NCBI GenBank assembly: GCA_030761205.1
Contig: JAULJL010000038.1
Location: 1,426,001-1,490,000, forward strand
Direction of reading: 5' to 3'
DNA length: 64,000 nucleotides
Source of the DNA: Fremontodendron californicum
Taxonomy: Eukaryota; Streptophyta; Magnoliopsida; Malvales; Malvaceae
Shown: piece after piece, positions 1 to 13,305 of the stretch
Numbering within the stretch: position 1 is the stretch's first letter
How the letters are laid out: each line of letters begins with the position of its first letter
Notes under the pieces: model-generated
The model's input: only the letters and a program-made list of their open reading frames with translations
The model's database searches: none
Told to the model about the DNA's origin: nothing
Position numbers and translations under genes: made by a program

Positions 1-15
1 ATTGACTAATTTTTT

Positions 16-217
16 TGTGAAAGAGAAGAAGAAAAGGGTTTTTTCTCTATATTATTCAAGTAGTACAATAAGTAAATATATATTTACAAGTTAAATATAT
101 ATTTACAAGTTAGAGAATCAAATCTAGAAATCTAGAGAAGAGAATCAAATCAAATCAAGCTATCTAGAGTCAACCCTTATAATTAAGTAAATTAAATATT
201 TATATACTATATTTGCA
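16..217 (-). repeat. 3' LTR of copia 1
   Basis: It begins TGTGAAAG and ends TTTGCA on the plus strand, giving TG...CA on the element strand. It matches 23887-24079 apart from substitutions and a small internal duplication of a TATATATTTACAAGTT-like segment at about 76-110. Confidence 0.85.
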
Positions 218-225
218 ACTCCCTC

Positions 226-3200
226 TCAAGCTCGAGCATAGATGTTAATCATACCAGCTTATTACAAATATAATCAATCCTAGGACCATTTAAGCTTTTG
301 TGAAAATGTCACCTAGTTGTTCTCTAGTTTTAACATGATCAGTAGAGATCAAATATTGCTGTATTTTCTCACGAATGAAATGACAATCAATTTCAATGTG
401 TTTAGTCCTTTCATGAAAAACAGGATTTGATGCAATATGAAGAACAACTTGATTGTCACACCACAACTTTATAGGTTGGACTACCAAGATCAATCTCTTT
501 TAGTAATTCAAATATCCACATAAGCTCACACGAAGATTGTGCCATAGCTCTATATTCTGATTTTGCACTAGACCCGAACACAACATTTTGCTTCTTACTT
601 TCCATGACACCAAATTAGCTCCAACAAAAACACAATATCCCGTAATAGATCTCCAATCAATTTTAGAACCAGCCCAATCTGCATATGAGAGACACTCAAT
701 ATGAGAGTGACCATGATTGCTATGTAATATGTCTCGTCCTGGAGCACCCTTGAGATAACATAAAATTTGCTCCAAAGCTGTCCAATGAGTAGTTCGTGGA
801 GATGACATAAACTGACTTACCACACTAACTGGATATGCAATGTTAGGCCAAGTCACTGTAAGATAATTTAATTTTTCAACTAATCTGCAATACATCTTAG
901 GATCTGCAAATAACTCTCCATCTTCAACCGTAAGTTGCATGTTGGCGATCATTGGTACACTACAAGGTTTAGCATCCAACTTTCCAGTATTTTCCAAAAG
1001 GTTAAGAATATACTTTCTTTGGGATAGAAAGTTAACTTTCTTACATCTTGCAACCTCAATACCCAAGAAATATTTTAACATACCCAAGTCTTTCGTCTGG
1101 AAACGTGTCTGAAGAAAAGATTTAAGAGCTGAGATACCTGCACTTTTACTACTAGTAATAACAATATCATCAACATACACAACTAACAGGATAATAACTG
1201 CTTCAGATTGTTGGTAGAACACAGAGTGGTCACAAGTAGTCTTCTTTATACCAAATTCTTGAACAACCTCACTAAACCGCCCAAACCAAGCACGAAGACT
1301 TTGTTTTAATCCATATAAAGATTTACGAAGTCTACAGACCTTACCAAACTCCTCTTGAGCAACAAAACTAGGTGGTTGCTCTATGTACAGTTCAACTCGC
1401 AAATCACCATGAAGAAATGCATTTTTAACATCTAAATGGTGTAAATGCTAATCATTAGTAGCAGCAAGAGATATAAACAACTGAAAAGATGCAAGTTTAG
1501 CAACTGGAGAGAAAGTATCAGAATAATCAACATCATATGTTTGAGCAAACCCTTTAGCAACAAGATGAGCTTTGAGACGAGCCACTAAACCATTGGGATT
1601 AACTTTAGCAACAAACACCCATTTACATCCAATTGCCCTCTTACCATTTGGTAAGTGTGCAAGTTCCCAAGTACCATTATCATCTAAAGCCATCATCTCT
1701 TCTTCCATAACAGCCCGCCATCCACGATCAGCCAAAGCCTCATTGGTGGTTTTAGGAACAGAAACAGAATTTAGAAAACCAACGAAACAACGCAAATGAG
1801 AAGACAAATGTTCATAAGATGCAAATGAAGAAATGGGGTGTGAACATTGTCTTTTACCTTTTCATAGAGCAATAGGAAGATCAAGACTGGGATCCGTAAA
1901 AGAAGAAGCCAGTGGAGGATGTGAGTCAATATGCTGACAACGACGAGAATACACTTGAGTAATAGGTGGTTTAGCAGGGACAGTGGGTTCAACAGTTGCC
2001 ATCACAGTATATACCAGAATATCATCTTGCTCCCCTCACAATTATAGGTAGGAGACTCAGGAAAGAATAGAATAGTCTCAAAAAATGTAACGTCAGCAGG
2101 AACCAAATAACGATATAAAGTAGGAGAGTAACATCTATACCCTTTTTGAATACGAGAATATCCCAAGAACACATATTTGAGAGACCTAGGGTCTAATTTA
2201 GAGACTTGAAGGCGAACATCACGAACAAAACAAGTACAACCAAAAATACGTGGTTCAACTGGGAATAATGAATGAGAAGGAAACAAAATAGAGTAAGGAA
2301 TATCACCAGATAGAACAGATGAAGGCATACGATTAATTAAGAAACAAGCGGTCGAAACAACGTCACTCCAAAATTTCTTGGGGACTTTCATTTTGAAAAT
2401 GTAAGGCTCGGGCAACCTCTAATAAATGCCTATTTTTTCTTTCTAAAACACCATGTTGAGATAGTGTGTCAACAGAAGAAAACTGGTGAAGTATCTCATT
2501 TTGTGACATAAAGGAATTAAAAGGCTCAGAAAAGTACTCTAGTGCATTATCACTTCTCAAAATACGCACAGGAGCAATTGTGTTTTGATCCCAGCACAAA
2601 AACCATAAAATATGGAGAATAATTCTAATCGATTTTTCGTTAAATATAACCAGGTAACACTAGAGGAATCATCAACAAAGGTGACAAAGTATCAAAAACC
2701 AAATTTAGAAACCACTAGACACGGACCCCAAACATCAGAATGTACTAACTCGAAAGGGGACGCAACTCGTTTATTTAACCTAGGCAAATAAGACACACTA
2801 TGATGTTTGTCAAATTGACATGACTCACAATCTAATTGATATAAATTCTGAAAACGATGAAACAATTTCTTCAAAAGTAGATAATGAAGGATGTCTCAAC
2901 CAATAATGAAGTTCAAGAGGTGACATAACACTGGAACATACAATAGGTTTTGGCACTGTAGAAGAAGCAGTTTCAAGTAAATAAAGACCCCCCAGACTCA
3001 CATCCCCTACCAATAATCTTCTTCGTCGTAAGATCCTGAAAGATAAAATGATCAGGGAAAAATAAGACACAACAGTTGAGGTTTTGGGTAATTTTACTAA
3101 CAGAGAGTAAATTAAACGAACAATTAGGTAAGCACAAGACAGATGACAATGGGAGAGATGAGATAGGAAGGGCTGTTCCAGTTCCCTCAACAAAAGTAGT

Positions 3201-3917
3201 TGAGTCATCTGCTAAAGTAACACTTGGATGATTTGTGTGAGAATTAAAAGAGGAGAGAATACCTATGTCACCCGTCATATGGTATGTAGCACTAGAATCA
3301 ATGACCTGTGAGAGGATGACATAAGACATGTACTAGGTTTACCTGATTGATCAATGGAAGACGTAGTTCTAGAAGTGATGACTTCAATGAGGCCTGGTAC
3401 TGGGTAAAGCGTGCAAACTCATCGGCATAAACAAGTACAGACTTATCAGTAGATGATGTTGTAGAAATATGTTCATTCTCTTGAGTTGCAACATTAGCAA
3501 CTTGGGATTGCTGCTGAGGTCTGCCATTAAGTTTTCAACAAGCATGACCAATCTCACCACAGTAATAACAGATTGGTTTATTTTGATTGTTTTGTCCACG
3601 ACCACCATTCCAACCGAAGCCACGACTACCATTATCTCTACCATCTCGAGAATTATAATTATTCCGACCACCTCTACCTCTGCGACTTCCTTTACCAGCC
3701 TCATTCCAAGTACCTTGGCTCACAAGGGCACTAATAGAACTAGGAGGAGAAGATCAAGATCCCTCAGCACGTAACAGTCGAGTGAAGATCTCATGAAGAG
3801 AGGAAATCTCTGAACTAGAAAGAATTTGCTTCAAGCAACATCAAATTTGGATGGCAAGCCTGCAAGGAAACTCATAATCGCCATCTATTCGCGTTGAGAC
3901 TGTTGAGTTTTCACATC
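226..3917 (-). pseudogene. Copia 1 gag C-terminus and pol remnant (zinc knuckle, PR, IN, RT, RNase H)
   Basis: The minus-strand frames are fragmentary but in copia order. Gag zinc knuckle CYYCGEIGHAC is in the frame at 3723-3535. A protease-like motif IDSSATYHMTG lies near 3300, where the usual active-site DSG is changed to DSS. A GAG-pre-integrase stretch HYWLRHPS lies near 2900, and an integrase zinc-binding and HSDVWGP segment at 2874-2692. An integrase core and C-terminal region with FLGYSR follows at 2599-2002. RT includes the KARLKAHLVAKGF region at 1807-1448, YGLKQSLRAWF and VYVDDIVIT at 1402-500. The RNase H end (WCDNQ, RTKHIEID, FTKA) is at 493-290. Each domain sits in a different frame or is cut by a stop, so no functional polyprotein can be made. 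It belongs with the gag start at 23159-23640. Confidence 0.88.
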
Positions 3918-3922
3918 AGTAC
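3918..3922. repeat. Target-site duplication AGTAC, left copy
   Basis: AGTAC directly precedes the TGTCGCAACC start of the TR-GAG element. The same five bases follow its other end at 23154-23158. Confidence 0.93.
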
Positions 3923-6900
3923 TGTCGCAACCTAAAAAAATAACGACGAGTCTCATCGCAAGACTTTATTATTCGTTAGGCGTGACATTAAAAAAAACCG
4001 AGGAAAAGTCGACTTAATTCCTCTAAAAAATGAAGGTTTTGGAAATGACCTAAAAAGACATGGAGTCGCCACCAATCTTTTTTAGCTAGGTGTGATCGGC
4101 CACCTATTAAAACCGATTTTATAAAATATTTTAAAAATTAATTAAAACATTTTAAAAACCGATTTCAAGTCTGCGTTTTAAACCAGAGAAATCAAAGAAG
4201 CGGGTTCGGGAGTCGGTTACGTGTGGGGAAGGATTAGCACCCCCACAACGCCCGTATAAATCGGTACCTTATTAATCGTGTGTTATCTCAAGTCTTGGTA
4301 AAAGTTGGTTTTAAATTTAGTATTTCAAATTAATTCCCAATTTAAAGAAAAATAATTCCATTTTTTATTGAAAATGATCCGGAATTTATAAATTCAAAAT
4401 TTTCCTATATTCCCCAACAAACGTGGCAAAATATAGAAATTTTTATTAGTTTTGGAAAACTTTCCGAATCATTCTCTTTTTTTTTTTGAAAGAAAGATAT
4501 TCCTTTATTAATAATAATTGATGATATTCCCTCCAGCAAACCCGGTAGAGAACTCATGAATTATTTTAACTCGGGAATATCTTTATTTTTATTGAAAATC
4601 ATTATCTTTTTTGAAAACATTTAAAAGAAATGAATATGTATAGGCATGACATAAATAAAATGACATAGCAAAATCTAAATAATATAATGCAACCTAAATG
4701 TCATGACACATAGAAATTATTATGGCAAGAATCACATATTATATAAAATGCATGAATCTAAAAATGCAATGCATGAGATGTATTTTTTCCTTTAATTAAG
4801 GAAATCCGTATATCTAAAAAGATATCCGGTTACCTTAGGAAAATATGTCAAATTAAATATTCTAAAACCAAAATACTTTGTGATTGTTTGAAAACAATTT
4901 TGAAAAGCTTGAATTAAAAATAAAAACTGGGCTAAAATTTTTAAAATGACTCTAATTTCCTAAGTTTAAAAAAATCCGGACTTGGCTACCCTTAACCCGG
5001 GACTTGAAAAACCATTTTTAGAGTTTAAAAAGGCTTAGAAATTACCCTAAGTCAGTAGCTAACCCTCCTAATCAGCCCACTCTAAGTAAATTAACCAAAA
5101 CAGAAAATTGGTTTTTCTTTAAATTCAATTCCGACTCCACTGTCCAGTTTTAATCCACGATTTTTACCCTATTTTTAAAAATCCCAAAAATTCTAAAAAA
5201 AATACTGGAGACTCAAGACATGTAAAACTATACGAGAAAAAATTGGATTAATTTTTTGATCAAAGATGAATTCCCAGAAAAACCAGAGATGTACGAGTTT
5301 TTGGAGGAGAAAAAACTGCTTTGTTTTTCTTTAAATTCAATTCTGACTCCACTGTCCAGTTTTAATCCACGATTTTTCACCCTATTTTTAAAAATTCCAA
5401 AAATTCTGAAAAAATTATTGGAGACTCAGGACATGTAAAAATACACGGAAAAAAATCGACTTAATTTTCTGATCAAAGATGAATTCCCAGAAAAATCGGA
5501 GATGTACGAGTTTTGGGTGGAAAAAAAAACTGCTTTGCCAACACATTTTTTTTTGTCTTTGATAAAATCATTTAAAAACCAAAATAAAAATATTTGAAAC
5601 TCATAGAATGACTTGAAGACAGTAGCTAGAACTTTTTGAAAGTTAGATAAAAATTGGCTAAGTAAAAAAAAATCACAAAGGTAGAATAATCAATTTGACA
5701 AACTTAATTTTCCACAAGTGTGCTCAAGAGAGCATGACTTTGAACCATTAATTGGCTCAAGTCATTATTCAAGTGGCATGAACATGAAATGCATGAAACA
5801 ATGCAGCAAACATAATGCATGAAATGCATGGATCTAAACCTAAATGTAAGGAAAATGCATGACACAAATAATATGGCCTAGACCTAACATGAACTTGCAT
5901 GGCATTTAATGTAACCTAGACCTAAGACATGCATGGCATTTTCACAAACACAAGGCATGCTTAATTCAAAAATCCAACCAAATATCATGCAAATGCAAAA
6001 ACCTAACAACTAGCATGACAAAAATACAACACACAATGCAAAACACATGGAGTAGCCAAATGGCCCCAAGCTTCAACAAGCATGGCATTTTCACAAACAC
6101 TTGGTATGCTAGCATGAAAAACTAAGTCATAACACAAAAATCACACAAGCATTTTCACAAACACCTAATATACCAAATCTAAAACATGCTCACTAAGATA
6201 TAAAACAAGAATCATGCAAAGAATCACACAAGCATTTTCACAAACACTTAATATGCTAACTCTAAAACATGCTCAAATTTAAACAACATGAAAACAGAAA
6301 ATTAAAAATGCAAAAACATGATATCTAAGACATAAATGGCAACAAACAAAGCAACCAAATTAAATATAACTTAAGAACATGAAATAACATAATATTTAAA
6401 ACATCAAAAATAAAGAAAATAGCATAAACAATATGATAAAATGAATCAAAAACAACAACTTAAAATAAATAATGTAGGCCATTTGGCCATGGTGAGTTTA
6501 TTGTAAAAACAAAATGTAAGAAAAATATACTTAAGAAAGGAAATGAAGGAAGAACAAGAAACATTATTTTAAAATGAAAACTCACCAAGTAGCTTTTGAA
6601 CGGATTAAGCTATAAACCCTCAGAGTAGCTTTTGAACGGATTAAGCTACGAACCCTCAGAGTAGCTTTTGAACGGATTAAGCTACGAACCCTCAGAGTAG
6701 CTTTTGAACGGATTAAGCTACGAACCCTCAGAGTAGCTTTTGAACGGATTAAGCTACGAACCCTCAGAGTAGCTTTTGAACGGATTAAGCTACAAACCCT
6801 CAGAGTAGCTTTTGAACGGATTAAGCTACGAACCCTCAGAGTAAAACACTATGACTCACCACCCGGATAATCCTAATACAAGTGTATAGAATATCTCACA

Positions 6901-8464
6901 AGGGGTAGTGGGTGATTTCAACCAAAGGCCAAGACTCCTTATTTATAAGGTGAGCACCTCCTTGGCTTGACATTACAAAGGGATGTGGGATTGGGACTTA
7001 GGCTCAAAAATGAAAATCTCTAACTTAACTCTTGATTTTTAATCACTTGATTGAAAAACTCCTAAGCTTCCTCCTTCCTTTGGGCTTGGGCAGGCCAGCA
7101 CTTCTCTTTTCCAGCCCAGCTCTGATTTTTGCAAGGCCCAAAGAAGCCCTTTTCGGTTGCTTGGGTGAAACGACCATTTTGCCCTCCGGATGCAAAATAA
7201 ATATCAAACGGACTCCAAATTCAATTTTTCTTTTTTTAATGCTTCCAAAATAATAAAATATTGAGTTCTGGAAGTTTTCAAAATTATCCGAGTCCGTTTG
7301 CTATTTATTTGGATTTTTTCTTCCCAAAATGTCCTTTTATGCCCCTACTTTTTACCATTTTTTAAACGAGCTCCAAATCAATATTTTTCTTCACCAATCT
7401 CTTCAAAATAATTAAAAAGTGTGATCTGGAAGTTTTCATAATTTTTGGAGCTCATTTGGTATTTTTTCGGGATTTATCGGCTTGAATTACTGCATAGGAG
7501 GCCCGGGATTTGGCCATTTTGCAAACGAACTCGGAGTCAAGATTTTCTTTCGCCAATCTCTTCCAAATAATTTAAAAATGAGATTTGCCAAATTTCAGAA
7601 TTTTCGGAGTCCATTTGCTATTTTTCCGAGATTTATCTTTTTGAATTACTGCATTAGAAGCCCGGGATTTGGCCATTTTGCAAACGAACTCGGAATCAAG
7701 ATTTTCTTTCGCCAATCTCTTTCAAATGATTTAAGAATGAGATTGACAAATTTTTCAGAATTTTCGGAGTCCATTTGCTATTTTTCCCAAATTTTTCCAA
7801 TTTTGCCCTTTAACCTCCGAAACCCGGTTTTGCTCAAAACAAGTCCGATTTTCAGATTTTCTTCAATCTGAGCCTTGCACCATCCTTTTTAATCAATCCT
7901 CATCCATTGGGGGCTTTGGTCTTACCAATTCGGGCCATTTCTGTGATTCTTCCCGATTTCACCGAAATCCACTAAAAACTCTAATTCTCGGTTTTCTCCC
8001 GGATTGACTTTTCTTTCGGTTTTTCTTGCAAGTGACTTCTCCATTACCCGTAGTCAGTGCTTATCTTTCATTTGGAACCTTCAATTTCGACCAGTTTGAT
8101 CGTTTAAGCACTTTTCCCCAAATCTCTCGGATTAGGGTTTCTTTTCTACTGAATCTCCAAATCCCAACTTCCGAACTCCATATCTTTCAATGTAGAACTC
8201 GGATTATCAAAATTCCTTCGCCATTTTTCAATTGAACTTAAAATCTTGATTTTGAAAGTGGGTTGACTTTTTCAGTGGTTGACTTTATGGGGTTGACTTT
8301 TTCGGGGTTGACTTTTTTTCAAGTTTGACTTTTTGTGCTCGCCCTCTTAAACTAAGTCTCGGAGTACCACCTGCAGGATGAAAACAGTCTTTTTATACTC
8401 GGAAACATCAATATAGGAAGAAAACATACCTGTTTAGTGGCCCGGACAAAATTAGGTGTCTACA
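3923..8464 (-). repeat. 3' LTR of TR-GAG element (4,542 bp)
   Basis: It starts TGTCGCAACC and ends GGTGTCTACA on the plus strand. It contains the seven-unit 36-bp hairpin array at 6589-6840. It also holds an approximate internal duplication of about 150 bp (7480-7640 and 7640-7790) and a second approximate duplication at about 5110-5270 versus 5320-5500. Open frames inside it (60, 73 and 129 codons) recur in the other LTR and look like chance frames, not genes. Confidence 0.92.
6589..6840. repeat. Seven tandem 36-bp units, each able to form a hairpin (3' LTR copy)
   Basis: Seven contiguous 36-bp units begin GTAGCTTTTGAACGG. Each contains GTAGCTT, an 11-base loop, then AAGCTAC, a perfect 7-bp inverted repeat, followed by a CCCTCAGA linker. 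Unit 1 has TATAAACC, unit 6 TACAAACC, and the others TACGAACC. The same array with seven units is at 21279-21530. Confidence 0.95.
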
Positions 8465-8480
8465 GCTGCCCCTCTTTGGC
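8465..8480 (-). other. Polypurine tract of TR-GAG element
   Basis: On the element (minus) strand, AAAGAGGGGCAGC ends exactly at the first base of the 3' LTR (TGTAGACACC). This is where plus-strand DNA priming is expected. Confidence 0.8.
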
Positions 8481-8562
8481 TATTGCTGAGAATCAGGAAT
8501 CAGGCAAAGATAAACCAACACTAATTTTGTACGGTCAGTGAAATCACATGGAAAGGAAAGGG

Positions 8563-8690
8563 GTTTTCTTTTTCATTTCTTCATTCATTTTTGCATTTTG
8601 CATTTTTTATTTTCTTTCTTCATTTTCTATTTTTTTCATTTTTTCTCTTTTTTCATTTTTTTTTTCAATTTTTTTTTTTTTTTTTAAACA
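8563..8690. repeat. T-rich pyrimidine tract inside TR-GAG
   Basis: This low-complexity stretch of TTTC/TTTT on the plus strand is purine-rich on the element strand. It lies about 100-225 bp inside the 3' LTR. It may be an accessory purine tract, but that is inference. Confidence 0.7.
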
Positions 8691-8839
8691 GTAAATTGAA
8701 GATTTGTCCTTAAATTGAATTCCCTGCCTAAACAAGGCTTGATTCGTCTTAAGGAAACAAATTCGATTTGCAAGAAAGGAAATGACCTCGACGATGGTCT
8801 CGGGGCCTTAACCTGTCTTGTTCTCAGCTGTGTTTAAAA

Positions 8840-10510
8840 TTCTGGATATCTCCTCCAGAAGCTTCGGCTATCACCACCAAAGTCTTGCTCATTTTTTTTT
8901 TTAAATGTAAAAATTCTGGGTATCACCTCCAGAAGCTTCAGCTATCACCACCGAAGACTTTCTATCTTTTCAAAGGATTTTAAAACTCTGGATATCTCCA
9001 CCAGAGGCTTCAGCTATCACCACCGAAGTCTTGCTCATTTTTAAAACTGTAAAATTCTGGGTATCATCTCCAGAAGCTTCAGTTATCACCACCGAAGACT
9101 TTCTACCTTTTCAAAGGACTTTAAAAAAAACTCTGGATATCTCCACCAGAGGCTTCAGCTATCACCACCGAAGACTTGTTCATAAATAAAAAAAGTACCT
9201 CGACGATGATTTCGGGGCTCGACTCGCCTTAAGGAAACGAAATCGATTATACCTGAAAGCTTTAAGAGATGATGCAAATGCTTCATGATGCAAATGCAAA
9301 TGTCTTTTGTTGATGCAAACGCTTCTTGATGTAGATGCAAATGACTTAGATTGGTGCAAATGTCTTTGATGACTTGATTTGATGCAAACTTTCTTGATGC
9401 AGATTTAACTAACTTAGATTGATGCAAATGCTTCTTGATGTAGATGCACATGTTGAAAAAAATTCTGGATAACTCCTTCAAAAGAAGATTTCTCATTTTT
9501 TCAAAATTCTAAAACCCTGGATATCTCTACCAGAGGCTTCGGCTATCACCACCGAAGTCTTGCTCACTTTTAAAACTGTAAAATTCTGGATATCCCCATC
9601 AGAAGCTTTGGCTATCACCACCAAAGACTTGCTCAATATAAAATTCTAGATAACTCATCTAGAAGAAGATTTCTCATGTTTCAAAATTATAAAACCCTGG
9701 ATATCTCCACCAGAGGCTTCAGCTATCACCACCGAAGACTTGTTCACTTTTAAAACTGCAAAATTCTGGATATCACCACCAGAAGCTTTGGCTATCACCA
9801 CCAAAGACTTGCTCATTGTACAATTCTGGGTAACTCCTTCAGAATAAAATTTCTCATTTTTCAAAATTATAAAACCCTGGATATCTCCACCAGAGGCTTC
9901 AGCTATCACCACCGAAGACTTATTCACTTTTAAAACTGCAAAATTCTGGATATCCCCACCAGAAGCTTTGGCTATCACCACCAAAGACTTGCTCATTGTA
10001 AAATTCTGGGTAAATCCTTCAGAATAAAATTTCTCATGTTTTCAAAATTATAAAACCCTGGATATCTCCACCAGAGGCTTCAGCTATCACCACCGAAGAC
10101 TTGTTCACTTTTAAAACTGTAAAATTCTGGATATCACCACCAGAAGCTTTGGCTATCACCACCAAAGACTTTCTCATTGTAAAATTATGGGTAACTCCTT
10201 CAGAATAAAATTTCTCATGTTTTCAAAATTATAAAACCCTGGATATCTCCACCAGAGGCTTCAGCTATCACCACCGAAGACTTGTTCACTTTTAAAACTG
10301 TAAAATTCTGGATATCACCACCAGAAGCTTTGGCTATCACCACCAAAGACTTTCTCATTGTAAAATTATGGGTAACTCCTTCAGAATAAAATTTCTCATG
10401 TTTTAAAATTATAAAACCCTGGATATCTCCACCAGAGGCTTCAGCTATCACCACCGAAGACTTGTTCTTTTAAAACTGTAAAATTCTGGATATCCCCACC
10501 AGAAGCTTTG
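8840..10510 (-). repeat. Tandem array of ~90-bp units forming a ~180-bp higher-order repeat
   Basis: The phrases GGATATCTCCACCAGAGGC and AGCTATCACCACCGAAGAC alternate with a diverged partner, GATATCACCACCAGAAGC and GGCTATCACCACCAAAGAC. The motif AGCTATCACCACCGAAGAC recurs at about 9721, 9901, 10082, 10263 and 10443, a period of 180-181 bp. Copies before 9500 are more diverged and are interrupted at 9240-9450 by ATGATGCAAATGC-type repeats. On the element strand some copies read as open repeats (VIAEASGGDIQGF and VIAKASGGDIQNF, 113 and 79 codons), but these have no family resemblance and are probably a by-product of a repeat unit whose length is a multiple of three. Confidence 0.88.
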
Positions 10511-13305
10511 AGAAATGATGCAGATGCACATGTCTTTTAACAAGGTGCTCATGCTTCATGGTGCAAATGTAAAATATTTCTTAGTGCAAATGCAAATGGC
10601 CTGGATTGATGCCCATGTTTCATGATGCAGATGCCCCTACTAATTGTGTTCATGTAACTAGTTTATGAATGGTGTAACTACAATTACCACACATTAATGA
10701 AAATGCAATGATTCTAGAAATGATGCAATTGCTTGAGATGACACAAATGCGAATTCCATGAAGAATGTAAATGTAAAGGTAAAATGCAGATGCTTATGGA
10801 ATAATGCCAATGCAAATACCCATGAAATGATGCAAATGCTACACTGTGCAGATGCAAAAGCTCGATAAAGAGATGAGTGCTCATGAGTGATGCAAATGCC
10901 CCTGGTTGTTTTTCTAGACTTTGGCTTAGCCTTTCAAATTCATTTTTCCTCTTCGAATCAGAGTATATCTTCAATTCATTTTGGCCATTCTCTTTGCCCC
11001 ACCAGTTTTCAAACTTTCATCAATAGAGATCTGAACTGAGTTCGATTTCTTCTTCTCATATCTGGAAGTCAGGACCTATCCTGGTAGTTCTATACCTTTG
11101 GATTAGAAAAACCCTTGTCTCATGTCAACATCAAAAATGGGTATTTCAAAAATATTTTTATTTTCCCTTTTTGAAAAACAATTTTGCTTATTTAAGGAAA
11201 ACTTCTAAGCCAAAAATTTTAACTCCACAGTGTATGATGTACATTTCTTTTGATGACTGATGATCATTGTTAGAAAATTCCCTAAGTATTAATTTGGGTT
11301 TTTCAATTTGAATTGACAAAGTTCGATACAACAAGATTTTGGTTTTTCCAGGAAAACTTCACAACAAAAATGTATGTCGTCCCTTCTAGGCTCAGAAATG
11401 GAACAGATTTTATAAATCATGAATTCATTGAGAACCAAACAAATTCAACATTCTTGTAGTTTCCAATATCAAGGTATTTTGACAAGCGTCAAGATTGGCT
11501 GGGATGTTTAAACTGGAAAGTTGATTTTGGAGGAAAAAAGTTTCAGTTTTTGAAGACAATCCTCCGAATGAGAGCTGACAATTTGGGGGGTTCAGGAATT
11601 CCTAGATGTTCCTCGATGACCACTCCTTTAATAAGATCTTTTCTTTTGGGGTATCGGCACTATCATCGATGGCATCGAAAATTCCCGTTCTACTCTAGAC
11701 CGCCCGTTTTTTGGGTTTTCGCCCTAGAGTCCCATTCTTTTCAATTTTTCTCTCTCTTTTTTTTTTTTTTACCATGCACTTGAGAATTCTAAATTCTTCC
11801 TTAGTGAAATGAGAATTTGATGAGATGGGATAAAATCTGAGGAAAACCCTTCAAATTAAACATTCATGCTTGATCAAAATGGACTTTTAAAGCACGTAAT
11901 GTAGGCCATGGCTCAGGGTTCAGAAAAAAAGGATAAATAGGCCCAAAATATGTGTTTGAGGGTAATCAGATCAAGGATCCTTTCTTGAAGAGGATTTTCT
12001 TTGAAGCATGTCCCTTTTGGTCTTTTCATTCCTTTTGATTTTGCTTTTTTCTTCCTTGCTTTTGGCTTTCATTTGCAATCGCCTTTTCACACACTTCTTT
12101 TTTGTTTTTTTTTTTTGTTTTTCTTGGCTTTCATCTCGCATTCTCTTCCTTTTTCTTTTTCTTTGACAAAGTGAGCCTGTATTTATTCGGGACTTCATTT
12201 GCTTTGTAGATGATCTTAAAAAGATATTTCCTCGCATTTGCCCCCCAGTGTAGAGGGTGATCCTTGATTAGGGTTCAAAGAAGAAAGAATTCTTTTGGCT
12301 CAAAAGGGGTGACTATGGATAATAATTTTTTTGTGTGAAGGGATATGAAAGATGGTCATTCCTCATGTCAAGCACGAATATTCACTTTGAAAAGCAATCC
12401 CCAGGGGAAATAGATATTCAGAATTTCATTTTGCACTTTGGAATCATCCGAATTCACATACGCATGATATCACGATTTTTCTTTTTCTTTTTTTTTCTTT
12501 TTTTTCTTTTTTCGTCGCATGCCTCCAATGATTCATGCATTAGCCCATCCTTCTTCACTAGGTATCCATCATTTCCACATATGATGCCCCAATTTGATTA
12601 ACCATGCGAATTTGTATCAACGAGGAACATTGCAAGTCTAGGTCTGTTTTGAAAAGGCTGAGTTTCCAATCTGAGTTCTTTGAAGAGACAAGGAAAACAT
12701 GACCCAAAAACAGGTTTTCTCTGGGACAAGGGATAATCTAGTTTAATCATTGTGCCCCAAGGTGTCAATCATGAAGTGATGTCTGGGCAATTAGTGTTTT
12801 GTGGTTATTGGGAAAGGTCATGAATGGTTTTAGCACAGTCCTGACACACACCAAATTATCAAAATCTGGATTCTTGAAAGAATGTCTCATTTGTTTGATT
12901 TTCAAGGAATTTGAAAATTTTCAAAAATTTCGTTCCTTTGTTCATAGCCTAGACTAAGATCTATGTCTTTGCTTATTCTGTGATGACAATGGTTTTATGA
13001 AGTCAAATCATTCATATTCCTTGAAGCATTAGGTCTTTCAAGTGGTCTCGGTTCAAAAGATTTAGGCTTAGGAAAGCCTAAAAGAGAGGGCTGAAGGTAT
13101 TGGGTCATTTCTAACAATGATCATCAATCTTCTTGAGACTATCCATCACTAAAAATTCCTTAATGCTTGTTTTTGCAAATTCAAGTTATTGTTGAAACAC
13201 AACAAACACAAAGCATTTAAAATACAAAATTCATTTAATTAACATGAGACAAGTGCTTTCCTCATCACAGTGTATAGAACTACATGTGTCAAAAACCTAA
13301 TGTGA
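10511..13305. other. TR-GAG interior without recognisable coding sequence
   Basis: It starts with degenerate GATGCAAATGC repeats (10511-10910), followed by about 2.4 kb of unique-looking sequence. Only short unrelated frames are present (11550-11783, 11971-12237, 12335-12601). The latter two are low-complexity (K/R/E-rich or F-rich). No RT, integrase or RNase H motif was found on either strand. Confidence 0.7.

Noticed and set aside
6589..6840. CRISPR-like array (regular 36-bp repeats)
   Set aside because: The units are directly adjacent with no spacers, occur in both LTRs of a retroelement, and the host is a plant.
5256..7871. 60-, 73- and 129-codon plus-strand frames, repeated at 19946-22560
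   Set aside because: They are antisense to the element, identical by LTR duplication, rich in F/S/L from AT-rich DNA and lack any family motif.
9155..10454. Minus-strand frames with repeated VIAEASGGDIQGF-type peptides
   Set aside because: They follow the tandem repeat exactly, lack a consistent start and have no known domain. The open frame is explained by a repeat length divisible by three.
11971..12601. 88-codon frames on both strands
   Set aside because: Low-complexity K/R/E or F runs from TTC/TTT-rich DNA.
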